Under the pieces are notes generated by a model. That model was not told the origin of the DNA and ran no database searches. It saw nothing but the letters and a program-made list of their open reading frames with translations. DNA of 64,000 nucleotides from Sphingomonas turrisvirgatae (GTDB lineage: Bacteria > Pseudomonadota > Alphaproteobacteria > Sphingomonadales > Sphingomonadaceae), in NCBI RefSeq assembly GCF_001721295.1, contig NZ_MDDS01000068.1, positions 107,027 to 171,026 of the forward strand. The letters are read 5' to 3'. The translations under genes were made by a program, and so were the position numbers. Shown piece after piece: positions 35,797 to 44,403 of the stretch. Within the stretch, counting starts at the first letter, position 1, and the number at the start of each line of letters is the position of its first letter.

Positions 35797-35797
35797 C
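35792..35797. repeat. right target-site duplication of the IS481-family element
   Basis: CCTAGC directly follows the right inverted repeat and pairs with CCTAGG at 34775. It contains the transposase stop codon TAG. Confidence 0.7.
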
Positions 35798-35857
35798 GCC
35801 GGGATCGTCGTTAATCGTTGCGCGCTCGTAAATGCTTGAAAAGCGTCATTCGCCCAG

Positions 35858-35876
35858 CCCGCGTTAGGCGGGTTTT
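35858..35876 (+). terminator. possible short terminator downstream of the insertion sequence
   Basis: CCCGC / GCGGG with a 5-base loop is followed by TTTT. The 5-bp stem is weak. It could end read-through from the insertion sequence or a transcript that predates it. Confidence 0.35.
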
Positions 35877-35956
35877 AACCAGGACGCTTCATACCGGCGC
35901 TGAGATCGGCAGGGGCGTAGGCCGCCCGCCGGATGAATGCTTTCCGGGGTAGGACG

Positions 35957-37702
35957 ATGGACAGCTTGCAGCGGCCTGACGCTATCGCGTCGGGCTTTGA
36001 AGATGTGGGTCTGCAGCCGGGCGTTGGCGCTCATGCGCCGACGAATGCGGCCCGATCAGCCAGGCCGGTCGGCATGCTATCGACCAGCACGCTCGGCCTG
36101 ACGCTTGCCGCGTGCGGCGGGGGCGGGGGCAGCGATTCCGGCGGCATCGTCACGATTGTCGCGCCGCCGACCGCGACCCCCACGCCAATCCCCACCTTCA
36201 CGCCCACCGCCATTACCGACGCGCAGGCCACCCGCTTCCTCGGCCAAGCGACGATGGGTGCGAATTCCGCCGGCATCGCGGAGCTCAAGGCCCGTGGTTT
36301 CGCCGGGTGGATCGCGAACGAATTCGCCAAGCCGCGCGCGACGACGCATTGGGACTGGCTGGTGGCCAATGGTTTCCGCGACGCCGCGAACATGAACGGC
36401 ACCCAGGGTTTCGACAATGTCATGTGGAGCCAGATGATCGGCGCGGGCGACCAGTTGCGCCAGCGCATTGGCATGGCGTTGCTGCAGATCCTGGTGGTCG
36501 GCGCGGACGGCATGAACCTTAAATGGCGGCAGTTCGCGATGGCCGCCTATGTCGATGTGCTGATGGACAATGCGTTCGGCAATTTCCGCACGTTGCTCGG
36601 CGGGATCGTGACCAACGCGGCGATGGCCTCGTTCCTCACCTTCCTCAACAACCGCAAGGCCAATCCGGTCACCGGCGCGATCCCCGACGAGAATTTCGCG
36701 CGTGAGGTGATGCAGCTGTTCACGATCGGCCTGCACCGACTGAACATGGACGGCACTCGCGTGCTGTCGAACGGCCATCCGGTCGAAACCTACACCGCGG
36801 CCGACGTCTCGGCGCTGGCGCGGGTGTTTACGGGCCTGACGCTCGATTCGACCGACAATTCGACGCCCGATCGCTTGCGCCGCCCGCTGGTGGTCGATGC
36901 CGGCCTGCACGAAACCGGTCCTTCCACCTTTCTGGGCGCGACCGTTCCGGCCGGCGTGAACGCCACCGAGGCGATCAGGATCGCGCTCGACACGATCTTC
37001 CTCCATCCCAATGTGCCGCCCTTCGTCTCGAAGCAGCTGATCCAGCGGCTGGTGACCAGCAATCCCTCGCCGGCTTACGTCAATCGCGTCGCGATGAAAT
37101 TTGCCGATAATGGCACCGGCATCCGCGGCGACATGCAGGCGGTGATCCGCGCGATCCTGCTCGACGAGGAGGCCCGCGCCGAGCCGAGCGGCGTCATCGC
37201 GGGCAAGCTTCGCGAACCGGTGTTGCGCGTGACCGGCTGGGCGCGCGCGTTCGGCGCGACCTCGCTGTCGGGCAAATGGGACGTGGGCGACACGTCCGAC
37301 GTGTCCAAGCGGCTTGGCCAGGCGATGGGGCGCGCCTCATCGGTCTTCAACTTCTTCCGCCCCGGCTATGTGCCGCCGGGCAGCGCCTTCGCCACGGCCG
37401 AACTTGTCGTGCCGGAGATGCAGATCACCAACGAGCTGAGCGTCATCGGCTATGTCAACTACATGCATTGGGTCGTGAACAACTCGACCGACCTGCGCAC
37501 CAGCTATGCCGAACTGACCGGCATCGCCGATACGGGTGCGCTGATCGATCGCGTCAATCTGCTCGTCGCGGCGGGGCAAGTCGGCCACGCGACGCTGAAC
37601 AAGATCCGCGTCGCCGCCGACAGCGCGAAGGATCCGCTGATCCGTATCCACACCGCCATCCTGCTGCTGATGGCCTCACCCGAATACATCACCCAGCGAT
37701 GA
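35957..37702 (+). CDS. DUF1800 family protein, lipoprotein-like
   Basis: 581 residues. An N-terminal hydrophobic segment ends in LTLAACGGGGG, a lipobox-like site, and a Thr/Pro linker follows (TPTPIPTFTPT). The DUF1800 body starts near 95 with FLGQATMG and includes PDENFAREVMQLFTIGLH and HPNVPPFVSKQLIQRLV. The biochemical role of DUF1800 is unknown; it is almost always paired with DUF1501, as here. I chose the ATG at 35957 because GGGGTAGGA precedes it. Confidence 0.85.
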   Translation: MDSLQRPDAIASGFEDVGLQPGVGAHAPTNAARSARPVGMLSTSTLGLTLAACGGGGGSDSGGIVTIVAPPTATPTPIPTFTPTAITDAQATRFLGQATMGANSAGIAELKARGFAGWIANEFAKPRATTHWDWLVANGFRDAANMNGTQGFDNVMWSQMIGAGDQLRQRIGMALLQILVVGADGMNLKWRQFAMAAYVDVLMDNAFGNFRTLLGGIVTNAAMASFLTFLNNRKANPVTGAIPDENFAREVMQLFTIGLHRLNMDGTRVLSNGHPVETYTAADVSALARVFTGLTLDSTDNSTPDRLRRPLVVDAGLHETGPSTFLGATVPAGVNATEAIRIALDTIFLHPNVPPFVSKQLIQRLVTSNPSPAYVNRVAMKFADNGTGIRGDMQAVIRAILLDEEARAEPSGVIAGKLREPVLRVTGWARAFGATSLSGKWDVGDTSDVSKRLGQAMGRASSVFNFFRPGYVPPGSAFATAELVVPEMQITNELSVIGYVNYMHWVVNNSTDLRTSYAELTGIADTGALIDRVNLLVAAGQVGHATLNKIRVAADSAKDPLIRIHTAILLLMASPEYITQR

Positions 37703-37710
37703 GGGCCGCC

Positions 37711-39081
37711 ATGAGCCAGGGACAATCCCGCCGCGCCTTCCTGCGTCGCACCGCCGCCCTGGGGATCGCCGGCGGTGCCGCGCCGTTCGTCACTCAGCTT
37801 GCAGCAATCGGCGAGGCGTCGGCGGCCGTGGCCAATGATTACAAGGCAATGGTCTGCCTCTTCATGCACGGCGGCAACGACTATGCGAACACGCTGCCGC
37901 CTTATGACGCGGCGAGCCATGCGAAGTATCTCGCGGCACGCCCGACGATCGGGCACGCCCGCACCGCGCTCGCAGGAACGGCGCTGAAGCCTCTCAATTC
38001 GCTCGGCGGGCGCGAATATGCGCTCTCGCCGGCGCTGGCGCCGCTGCTGCCGATGTTCGATGCCGGCAGGCTGGCCGTTGTGCTCAATGTCGGCACGCTC
38101 ATCCGGCCGATCACCAAAGCGGAATATCAGTCGAGCGCCACGGCGGTGCCACCCAAACTGTTCAGCCACAATGATCAGCAGAGTTTCTGGCAGGCGTGCG
38201 GCGTCGAGGGGACGCCGTCGGGATGGGGCGGGCGGATCGGCGACTTGCTGCAAAGCGGCAACGGCAATGCGGCGCTGACCTGCATCAGCGCGGCCGGCAA
38301 TGCGATCTATCTGTCCGGTCGCAGCGCCATTCAATATGTCGCGGGGCCGACCGGGCCGACGCCGCTGCTGTATAATGCCAAGAGCATCTATGGCTCCAAC
38401 GCCACAGCCAGCGCGCTGCGCTCGATCATGAGCGAGGCACCCGCGCATCTGATCGCCGCCGAACATGCGGCGGTGTCGAAGCGCGCGCTGGATCTGTTCG
38501 ATCGCGTGGATGGCGCGCTCGGCACCGTGCCGGACGCCGATTTCCCGCTGTTCCCCAGCGGCAACGGACTGGCCAACCAGCTCAAGATGGTCGCCCGGCT
38601 GATCGCCGCATCGCAGGCGCTGGGCGCGAAGCGGCAGGTCTTCTTCGTGTCGATGGGCGGGTTCGACATGCACGATGGACTGGTGAGCGACCACGCCGCG
38701 CGGATCGGGGCGGTGGCCGCTGCCATGCGCGCCTTCCACGATACGACCGCTTCGCTGGGGTTCAGCGACAAGGTCACGCTGTTCACCGCATCCGACTTCG
38801 GCCGCACGCTCACCGAAAATGGCGATGGCTCCGATCATGGCTGGGGCAGCATGCATTTCGTCGCCGGGGGGGCGGTGAAGGGCCAGCGGATCTATGGCAC
38901 GCCGCCGGCGATCGGGCACAACACGCCCGACGATGTGGGGCAGGGCCGCTTACTGCCGACGATCGGCGTGGATCAATATGCCGCGACGCTGGCCAGCTGG
39001 TTCGGCGTCGGGGCCAGCGATCTGCCTACGGTGCTGCCCAATGCCGGCAACTTCTCGAACCTGGATCTTGGCTTCCTCTAA
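37711..39081 (+). CDS. DUF1501 family protein with Tat signal
   Basis: 456 residues with a twin-arginine leader (RRAFLRRTAALGIAGGAAPF). The sulfatase-like DUF1501 fold shows CLFMHGGNDYAN near the N-terminus, FVSMGGFDMHDG, and FTASDFGRTLTENGDGSDHGWG. An in-frame ATG at 37699 overlaps the DUF1800 stop by 4 bases and is an alternative start. Tat export implies that it folds with a cofactor before export. The pair probably forms a periplasmic complex; no substrate is known. Confidence 0.87.
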   Translation: MSQGQSRRAFLRRTAALGIAGGAAPFVTQLAAIGEASAAVANDYKAMVCLFMHGGNDYANTLPPYDAASHAKYLAARPTIGHARTALAGTALKPLNSLGGREYALSPALAPLLPMFDAGRLAVVLNVGTLIRPITKAEYQSSATAVPPKLFSHNDQQSFWQACGVEGTPSGWGGRIGDLLQSGNGNAALTCISAAGNAIYLSGRSAIQYVAGPTGPTPLLYNAKSIYGSNATASALRSIMSEAPAHLIAAEHAAVSKRALDLFDRVDGALGTVPDADFPLFPSGNGLANQLKMVARLIAASQALGAKRQVFFVSMGGFDMHDGLVSDHAARIGAVAAAMRAFHDTTASLGFSDKVTLFTASDFGRTLTENGDGSDHGWGSMHFVAGGAVKGQRIYGTPPAIGHNTPDDVGQGRLLPTIGVDQYAATLASWFGVGASDLPTVLPNAGNFSNLDLGFL

Positions 39082-39173
39082 TTGCAGGCGATCGCCGATC
39101 CTGGCTGGGGCGGGCAGTAGCCTTTTGAGCGGAGTTGGCTAAAGGCGTTGGCGAGACCGTGGGGAAGGGCGAG

Positions 39174-40208
39174 ATGGATAAACAGTCGGCGCGGGCACGC
39201 GAGGTGCCGATCCTCGTCACCGGTGTTGCGGGCTTTATCGGCCATGCGGTTGCGCGCCGCCTGCTCGACCACGGCCACCGCGTTCTGGGCATCGACAGCC
39301 TCAACGCCTATTACGACCCCGCGCTCAAACAGGCCCGGCTGGCGACCCTTGCGAGCGAGGCCGACTTCAACTTTCATCGCCTCGACATTGCCGATGCGCC
39401 GGCGTTGGCGCGGCTGGTGCAGGAACATGGGGCGCAATGCGTCGTCCACCTGGCTGCGCAGGCGGGCGTGCGGCACAGCATCGACCACCCGTTCGCCTAT
39501 GAACGCTCCAATCTGGCCGGGCACCTGTCGGTGCTGGAGGCGTGCCGCCACGCGGCGACGGTCCGGCACCTCGTCTATGCGTCCTCAAGCTCGGTCTATG
39601 GCGATCGCCCGCTGAACGACGGCGGCTTCCGTGAGGATGATCCCGTCAACGCGCCGGTCTCGCTTTATGCGGCGACGAAACGCTCGTGCGAGCTGATGAG
39701 CGAATGCTATGCCTCGCTCTACAAGCTGCCGCAGACAGGCCTGCGCTTCTTCACCGTCTATGGTCCGTGGGGCCGCCCGGACATGGCGCCTTGGCTGTTC
39801 ACTTCGGCGATCCTCGATGGTCGCCCGATCGATGTCTTTAACGGCGGCAGGATGCGCCGCGACTTCACCTATATCGACGACATCGTCAGCGGCGTAGTCG
39901 CGGCGATCGACCGGCCGCCCGTCGACGATGGCGAGGCGAAGCCGGGCGGCAGCCGGCATGCGCACGCGATCTACAACATCGGCAACAGCAAGCCAGAGCG
40001 GCTCGACGACTTCATCGCCGCGATCGAGCAGGCCTGCGGCAAGCAGGCGGTGCGTCAGGATCGGCCGATGCAGCCCGGTGACGTGCCGACGACCTTTGCC
40101 GATATCAGCGCGATCCGTCGCGACCTCGGCTATGCGCCGACCACGCCGATCGGCCAAGGCATCCCGAAATTCGTCCGCTGGTATCGGCGCCACGTGGCGG
40201 GTGCTTAG
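39174..40208 (+). CDS. NAD-dependent sugar epimerase, UDP-glucuronate 4-epimerase type
   Basis: This 344-residue extended SDR enzyme has TGVAGFIGHAVARRLL, GIDSLNAYYDPALKQARL, AQAGVRHSI, SSSSVYG, YAATKRSCELM (Tyr-x3-Lys) and FTVYGPWGRPDMA. The NAYYDxxLKxxRL and FFTVYGPWGRPDMA motifs are those of UDP-glucuronate 4-epimerases, which make UDP-galacturonate. The ATG at 39174 has GGGGAAGGG upstream. With the decarboxylase at 22053 it would draw on the same UDP-glucuronate pool. Confidence 0.85.
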   Translation: MDKQSARAREVPILVTGVAGFIGHAVARRLLDHGHRVLGIDSLNAYYDPALKQARLATLASEADFNFHRLDIADAPALARLVQEHGAQCVVHLAAQAGVRHSIDHPFAYERSNLAGHLSVLEACRHAATVRHLVYASSSSVYGDRPLNDGGFREDDPVNAPVSLYAATKRSCELMSECYASLYKLPQTGLRFFTVYGPWGRPDMAPWLFTSAILDGRPIDVFNGGRMRRDFTYIDDIVSGVVAAIDRPPVDDGEAKPGGSRHAHAIYNIGNSKPERLDDFIAAIEQACGKQAVRQDRPMQPGDVPTTFADISAIRRDLGYAPTTPIGQGIPKFVRWYRRHVAGA

Positions 40209-40285
40209 ACGAACGATAGTTGTAGCGAAGTAATCAAATCTTGGGGTTTTCGTTCGACAAGGCCAGCTTCAACAGGGTGGAAGCC

Positions 40286-40555
40286 ATGGCTGCAACGAAC
40301 CGCAAACGGAGCGAACAGGTCAGCGACCCGTCGCCCCTCGATTTCTCGGAGCTGACGATACCCGGCAACATGGCGACGCCGCACGTGCTGCAGCGCCTGC
40401 TGATCGAGCGGCTGGGCGAAACGAGCGGGGTGGAATTTCCCCTGCAACCTTCTTTGGTCCCGTTCGTAGAGCAGGCCGTCGAGGCGGTGTCGCGACTCGG
40501 CGGGCTCGCGCTATTCGGCGCTGCGTTCATTACTGTGGTGCTTATGCTGATCTGA
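40286..40555 (+). CDS. hypothetical small protein with C-terminal membrane helix
   Basis: 89 residues from the ATG at 40286 (MAATNRKRSEQ), or 104 from an in-frame ATG at 40241. The N-terminal half is polar. The last 25 residues (LGGLALFGAAFITVVLMLI) form one membrane helix ending at the C-terminus, as in tail-anchored proteins. I recognise no family. It lies between the epimerase and the priming transferase on the same strand. Confidence 0.5.
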   Translation: MAATNRKRSEQVSDPSPLDFSELTIPGNMATPHVLQRLLIERLGETSGVEFPLQPSLVPFVEQAVEAVSRLGGLALFGAAFITVVLMLI

Positions 40556-40737
40556 CCGCTGAGATGAACCAGCGCGCCGCCAGACGCAGTCGAGTCTGGG
40601 ACGAAAGGCACCGAATCTGTGCCAGGCTGCGACCGTTAAACGGAATTTAACAGTAGTTTGATCCCGTCATCGGTTGTATATGTTGCAGCGCACCATAAAA
40701 CTGTCATATGTCGCGAACGTAGTGGAAGGGGGGCTGG

Positions 40738-42138
40738 ATGACCGTCCACAAAGCTCTGCCGGAGGCCGAAATCAAGTCGCCGCGTTCTCTGGTTCTTGCG
40801 AGTACCATGTCGAAGGCGTCTCTGCGGGCGATGTTCCGCATCGAGCTCGTGCTGATCGACGTGCTGATGTTCGCGGCGGTCATGCTGTTCCTAAAGGAAG
40901 TGGCGCCCCGGGTCGGGATCCATTTCGATCTAGCCACTGCGTTCGCCGTGCTGCCGATCTATATCGTCTTGGCCTTCAACTGGGGTGCCTATTCGGCGCC
41001 GGCGCTTGAACGCACGATCGAGAGCATACGGCGCTCGCTTACCGCGCTGGTGATCGCACAGATCAGCGTCGTCGCGATCCTGTTCTTTATCAAGACGGCG
41101 GACGATACTTCGCGCCTGTCGTTCGGCGTCAGTGCGCTGTCGATAGTCGGGGCATTCACCTTGTCGCGCGCGGCGTTCGGGCTGCGGGTGCGCCGCCGGT
41201 CGGGCGGTCGGCTGTGGAACGAGCTGTTAATGATCGACGGTGTGCTGCTGAAGCGCATGCCCCGCAATACGCAGGTCGTTCGCACCAGCCAGCTTCAGCT
41301 GGAACCCGATCTGCACAACCCCGACATGCTCCATCGCTTCGGCCTGATCGCGCAACAGTTCGACCGCGTGCTGATCGCCAGTGCGCCCGAACGGCACGGC
41401 GAATGGGCGATTATGCTCAAGGGGGCGGACGTCGATGGCGAAATCATCATCGAGCAGTCTAACAAGCTCGGCGCAATCGGCCTCAGCCATTTCGACGGCT
41501 ATGACACGCTGCAGATCTCGCGTAAGCCCCTGAACCTGCGGGCCCGGTTCCAGAAGCGCGCGCTCGACCTTGCCGTCGCGATCCCCTTGCTAATCGCGCT
41601 GCTGCCGCTGCTCGCAGTCGTCGCACTGGCGATCAAGCTGGACAGCCGCGGACCCGTCCTGTTCAAGCAGGCGCGCGTCGGCCGCGGCAATCGCCTGTTC
41701 CAGATCCTGAAGTTCCGCAGCATGTGCGTCGAGCAGCTCGACGCCACCGGTGCGCGCTCGGCATCGCGTGACGATGATCGCGTCACCCGTGTCGGCCGTT
41801 TCATCCGCGCCACCAGCCTGGACGAGCTGCCGCAGCTGTTCAACGTGCTGCTGGGCGATATGAGCCTGGTCGGCCCGCGCCCGCATGCGCTCGGTTCGCT
41901 CGCCGGCGAACGCAAGTTCTGGGAAGTCGACCGCACCTATTGGCAGCGCCATCAGCTCAAGCCCGGCATCACCGGCTTGGCGCAGATTCGCGGGTTCCGC
42001 GGGGCGACGCATGAACCGTCCGACCTCACGTCGCGGCTTCAGGCCGACATGGAATATATCCAGGGCTGGGATATCTGGCGCGACGTCAGCATCCTGATGA
42101 ATACCTTCCGCGTGATCGTTCACCGCAACGCCTATTGA
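40738..42138 (+). CDS. polyprenyl-phosphate glycosyl-1-phosphate transferase (SpsB/GelB/PssY type)
   Basis: 466 residues: four N-terminal membrane helices, a cytosolic CoA-binding-like middle domain, a fifth helix (AVAIPLLIALLPLLAVVALA) and the catalytic bacterial sugar transferase domain. That domain has GPVLFKQARVGRGN, FRSM, TSLDELPQLFNVLLGDMSLV, GPRPHA and KPGITGLAQIRG. It starts glycan assembly by moving sugar-1-phosphate, probably glucose, onto undecaprenyl phosphate. In gellan-type clusters the homologue sits next to rml and type I secretion genes, as here. Confidence 0.92.
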   Translation: MTVHKALPEAEIKSPRSLVLASTMSKASLRAMFRIELVLIDVLMFAAVMLFLKEVAPRVGIHFDLATAFAVLPIYIVLAFNWGAYSAPALERTIESIRRSLTALVIAQISVVAILFFIKTADDTSRLSFGVSALSIVGAFTLSRAAFGLRVRRRSGGRLWNELLMIDGVLLKRMPRNTQVVRTSQLQLEPDLHNPDMLHRFGLIAQQFDRVLIASAPERHGEWAIMLKGADVDGEIIIEQSNKLGAIGLSHFDGYDTLQISRKPLNLRARFQKRALDLAVAIPLLIALLPLLAVVALAIKLDSRGPVLFKQARVGRGNRLFQILKFRSMCVEQLDATGARSASRDDDRVTRVGRFIRATSLDELPQLFNVLLGDMSLVGPRPHALGSLAGERKFWEVDRTYWQRHQLKPGITGLAQIRGFRGATHEPSDLTSRLQADMEYIQGWDIWRDVSILMNTFRVIVHRNAY

Positions 42139-42169
42139 GACTGCGCTCGCGTCGGCGGCTTCCGGGCCG

Positions 42170-43309
42170 TCAGCGCGACCGCCAAGTAACCACCGACGAC
42201 GTCGCGTAATTCCAAACCACGCCGACCAGAATGCCGGCAAGGCCAGCCGACAGCCACCCATAATGATAGTCGGAGAACAGATAGTCGGCGATCCCGACAT
42301 TCGCGAACGCCCCCACCGCGCAAACCAGCATGAAGGTCAGCAAGCCCCGAGTGACGGGCACGAAGCCCTTGAGCCGGCGATCTCGATAGGTGAGAGTGTT
42401 GTTGACGAAGAAGTTGAAGACCATCGCGATGATCGTGGCGCTTGCCTGCGCCCACAGGAAGCTTGCGCCGACCGCGCCCATCGTGCCCAGCACGCCCATG
42501 TGAACGAACACGCCCAGCCCGCCGATAAACATGAACGACACGAACCGCGCGGGCACGATATGGCCGATCAGCTTGTCGACTAGCAGCAGCAGATATTCCC
42601 AGACGATCAGCGCATCGAGCTTGCTTTCCCCATGCTGCCGCGTGCGGAAATGATAGGGTAGTTCGCGAATTCGCAGCGGTGCCTGGGTCGAAGCGGCAAT
42701 ATCGAGCAGGATCTTGTAGCCCTGGCCCGAAAGGCTGCGGACGGCGCCGTTGAGCGCCGGTCGCGTGATCGCGAAGAAGCCGCTCATTGGATCGGTGATG
42801 TCGGCCGAGGTGATGAGTTTGGCCAGCTTGGTCGCCGTCGAGCTGACCGTCGCGCGTTTCGCATCCCACTCACCGATGCCGCCCCCCTCAACATAGCGCG
42901 ACCCGATCACCAGATCCGCCTCGCCGTCGCGCAACAGCCGCAACATGTCCGGCAGAATGCGCTCGTCATGCTGCATATCGGCGTCGATCACCGCGACATA
43001 GGGTGCGGTCGTGCTCAGCATCCCCTCAGTCACCGCGGTCGATAGCCCGCGTCGCCCGATGCGGTGGATCATGCGGATATTGCCGCGTTCGGCCGCGATC
43101 TGGCTCAGCACCTCACGCGTGCCGTCGCTCGAATCATCGTCGACGAAGATGATCTCGAAACTCGTGCCCGACAACGCGTGGGCGACCGCCTCGGTCAGCG
43201 CCCGAACATTGTCGCGCTCGTTGAACGTCGGGACGATGACGGCGAGTTCGGGCGGGTGATGCAGGGAGAGCAGGGCGGCGGGCGGCGCCACGCATTCGGG
43301 ATCGGGCAT
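42170..43309 (-). CDS. GT2 glycosyltransferase fused to GtrA-like membrane domain
   Basis: 379 residues. Residues about 20-240 are a dolichol-phosphate-mannose-synthase-like GT2 domain: LAVIVPTFNERDNV, VDDDSSDGT, AVIDADMQHDE and SGFFAITRP. From about 250 there are four membrane helices of the GtrA type (FVSFMFIGGLGVFVHMGVLG; VFNFFVNNTLTYRDRR). Such fusions make and flip a polyprenyl-phosphate sugar used for periplasmic glycan decoration. Convergent with the priming transferase gene, 31 bases away. Confidence 0.88.
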   Translation of the reverse strand: MPDPECVAPPAALLSLHHPPELAVIVPTFNERDNVRALTEAVAHALSGTSFEIIFVDDDSSDGTREVLSQIAAERGNIRMIHRIGRRGLSTAVTEGMLSTTAPYVAVIDADMQHDERILPDMLRLLRDGEADLVIGSRYVEGGGIGEWDAKRATVSSTATKLAKLITSADITDPMSGFFAITRPALNGAVRSLSGQGYKILLDIAASTQAPLRIRELPYHFRTRQHGESKLDALIVWEYLLLLVDKLIGHIVPARFVSFMFIGGLGVFVHMGVLGTMGAVGASFLWAQASATIIAMVFNFFVNNTLTYRDRRLKGFVPVTRGLLTFMLVCAVGAFANVGIADYLFSDYHYGWLSAGLAGILVGVVWNYATSSVVTWRSR

Positions 43310-43461
43310 GCGGCTTCGATTTCTCCGGCCTGTGGAGCGTTCACCGCGGTAGCGGCAGAGCGCCACGCCTGGCAAGACGGCTCGTTCGCCGCCGCCGCGA
43401 CGATGCGACAGTCGATGTGCCGGGAACGGTGCGGCCAGGTGGGCCGCGCCGTAGGTCCGAT

Positions 43462-43671
43462 CTAGATACGACCGCGCAGCAGATTGCCGACCGCGAGAGC
43501 CGCCATGCCGGCCAGCGCGGCGGTGGCCCAGGGACGCTCCTTGGCGAAACTTCTCGCCTTCCCGGTGATCGGGGTGTCGCCGCTGAAATGCTTGCGCAGC
43601 GAGTCGGCGAGCGCGTTCTTGCGGTTAGACGGGGTCGTCGAAGTCTCCGTGGTCGGTGCGGTCGTCGCCAT
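43462..43671 (-). CDS. small DUF883/YqjD-like membrane-tail protein
   Basis: 69 residues. A Thr-rich N-terminus is followed by SFAKERPWATAALAGMAALA and GNLLRGR, the single C-terminal helix that follows an ERPW motif in DUF883 proteins; those tether ribosomes or other partners to the membrane in stationary phase. The ATG is preceded by GAAGGAGA. The long amphipathic part of typical family members is missing, so the assignment is tentative. Confidence 0.6.
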   Translation of the reverse strand: MATTAPTTETSTTPSNRKNALADSLRKHFSGDTPITGKARSFAKERPWATAALAGMAALAVGNLLRGRI

Positions 43672-43786
43672 AGCATGATCTCCTTCATCGTGATGTTCGT
43701 GGGGACAACGCTCGATCGTGTCGTAAGGCTACGTGTCGGCCGCCGCTTGGCCGGAAAGCGCGATCGCTTCGTCGGCCGTCTGTCGC

Positions 43787-44323
43787 TTACTCACGCGCGT
43801 CCTTGCGCTGGCCGGCAAGCTGGTTCGCCTTGGTGCGGTCATTGCCCGCTTGCTTGATGATGGCGCGTGCATCTTCGGTCGACAGGCCGTGCTTGCGTGC
43901 GAAATAAGCGACTTCATAGGGCTGGCCTGCCGCGACCCGCCGGCGATCGCCGCCAGTGCGTTTGGTCTTGTCGTCGCCACCCTTCCGCTTGGTCCCTTGC
44001 GTCGGCCGTTTGCCGTTCGCTGCTGCTGCGGAGCGTCGTTTGGCATAGAACAGGCCGGTCACCGCTGCCGCCGCACCCAGCGCAACTGCCGCGCCGACCC
44101 CGATAAGCGGCGTGGTCTTGACCGCAGTTTCATGGTTTGCGTCCTGGCCTTCGGTCTCGACCACGACGAGTGCCGTGCCCGGCGTGGCAGCAGCGGCATT
44201 CGAGTCCCGCTTGCCCTTCCTAGGTCGAGCCGACGCTTTGCGCTTCGCCTTTCGCGTCACGGGCGGCGGCTGCAGGGGATAGGGCGAGGTCGCTTCAGGC
44301 GGAACGGGCGGCTCATGTGACAT
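43787..44323 (-). CDS. DUF3606 domain protein with membrane segment
   Basis: 178 residues. A Pro/Lys-rich N-terminus leads to one membrane helix (PLIGVGAAVALGAAAAVTGLF), a very basic linker, and a C-terminal DUF3606 domain (YEVAYFARKHGLSTEDARAI then IKQAGNDRTKANQLA). That small helical domain is common in alphaproteobacterial stress proteins. The ATG at 44321-44323 is preferred over an upstream start because it follows AGGAGCC. A possible EcfG-type promoter lies 31 bases upstream. Confidence 0.7.
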   Translation of the reverse strand: MSHEPPVPPEATSPYPLQPPPVTRKAKRKASARPRKGKRDSNAAAATPGTALVVVETEGQDANHETAVKTTPLIGVGAAVALGAAAAVTGLFYAKRRSAAAANGKRPTQGTKRKGGDDKTKRTGGDRRRVAAGQPYEVAYFARKHGLSTEDARAIIKQAGNDRTKANQLAGQRKDARE

Positions 44324-44353
44324 AACGGCTCCTGCACGACGGTTTGGCACTGC

Positions 44354-44378
44354 AACGCATCGCGCTCGTGCGGGTTTC
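44354..44378 (-). promoter_or_regulatory. candidate EcfG-type general stress promoter
   Basis: On the minus strand GAAAC, 16 bases, then CGTT matches the alphaproteobacterial general-stress consensus GGAAC-N16/17-CGTT at all but one position. It lies about 31 bases before the DUF3606 gene. Short motifs of this kind arise by chance. Confidence 0.35.
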
Positions 44379-44403
44379 GCCGCTCTGCAAAAGCCCGGTG
44401 CGT

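Noticed and set aside
37504..38919. 471-residue minus-strand open frame
   Set aside because: Opposite the DUF1501 gene with its Tat signal; rich in Arg/Gly with no recognisable domain.
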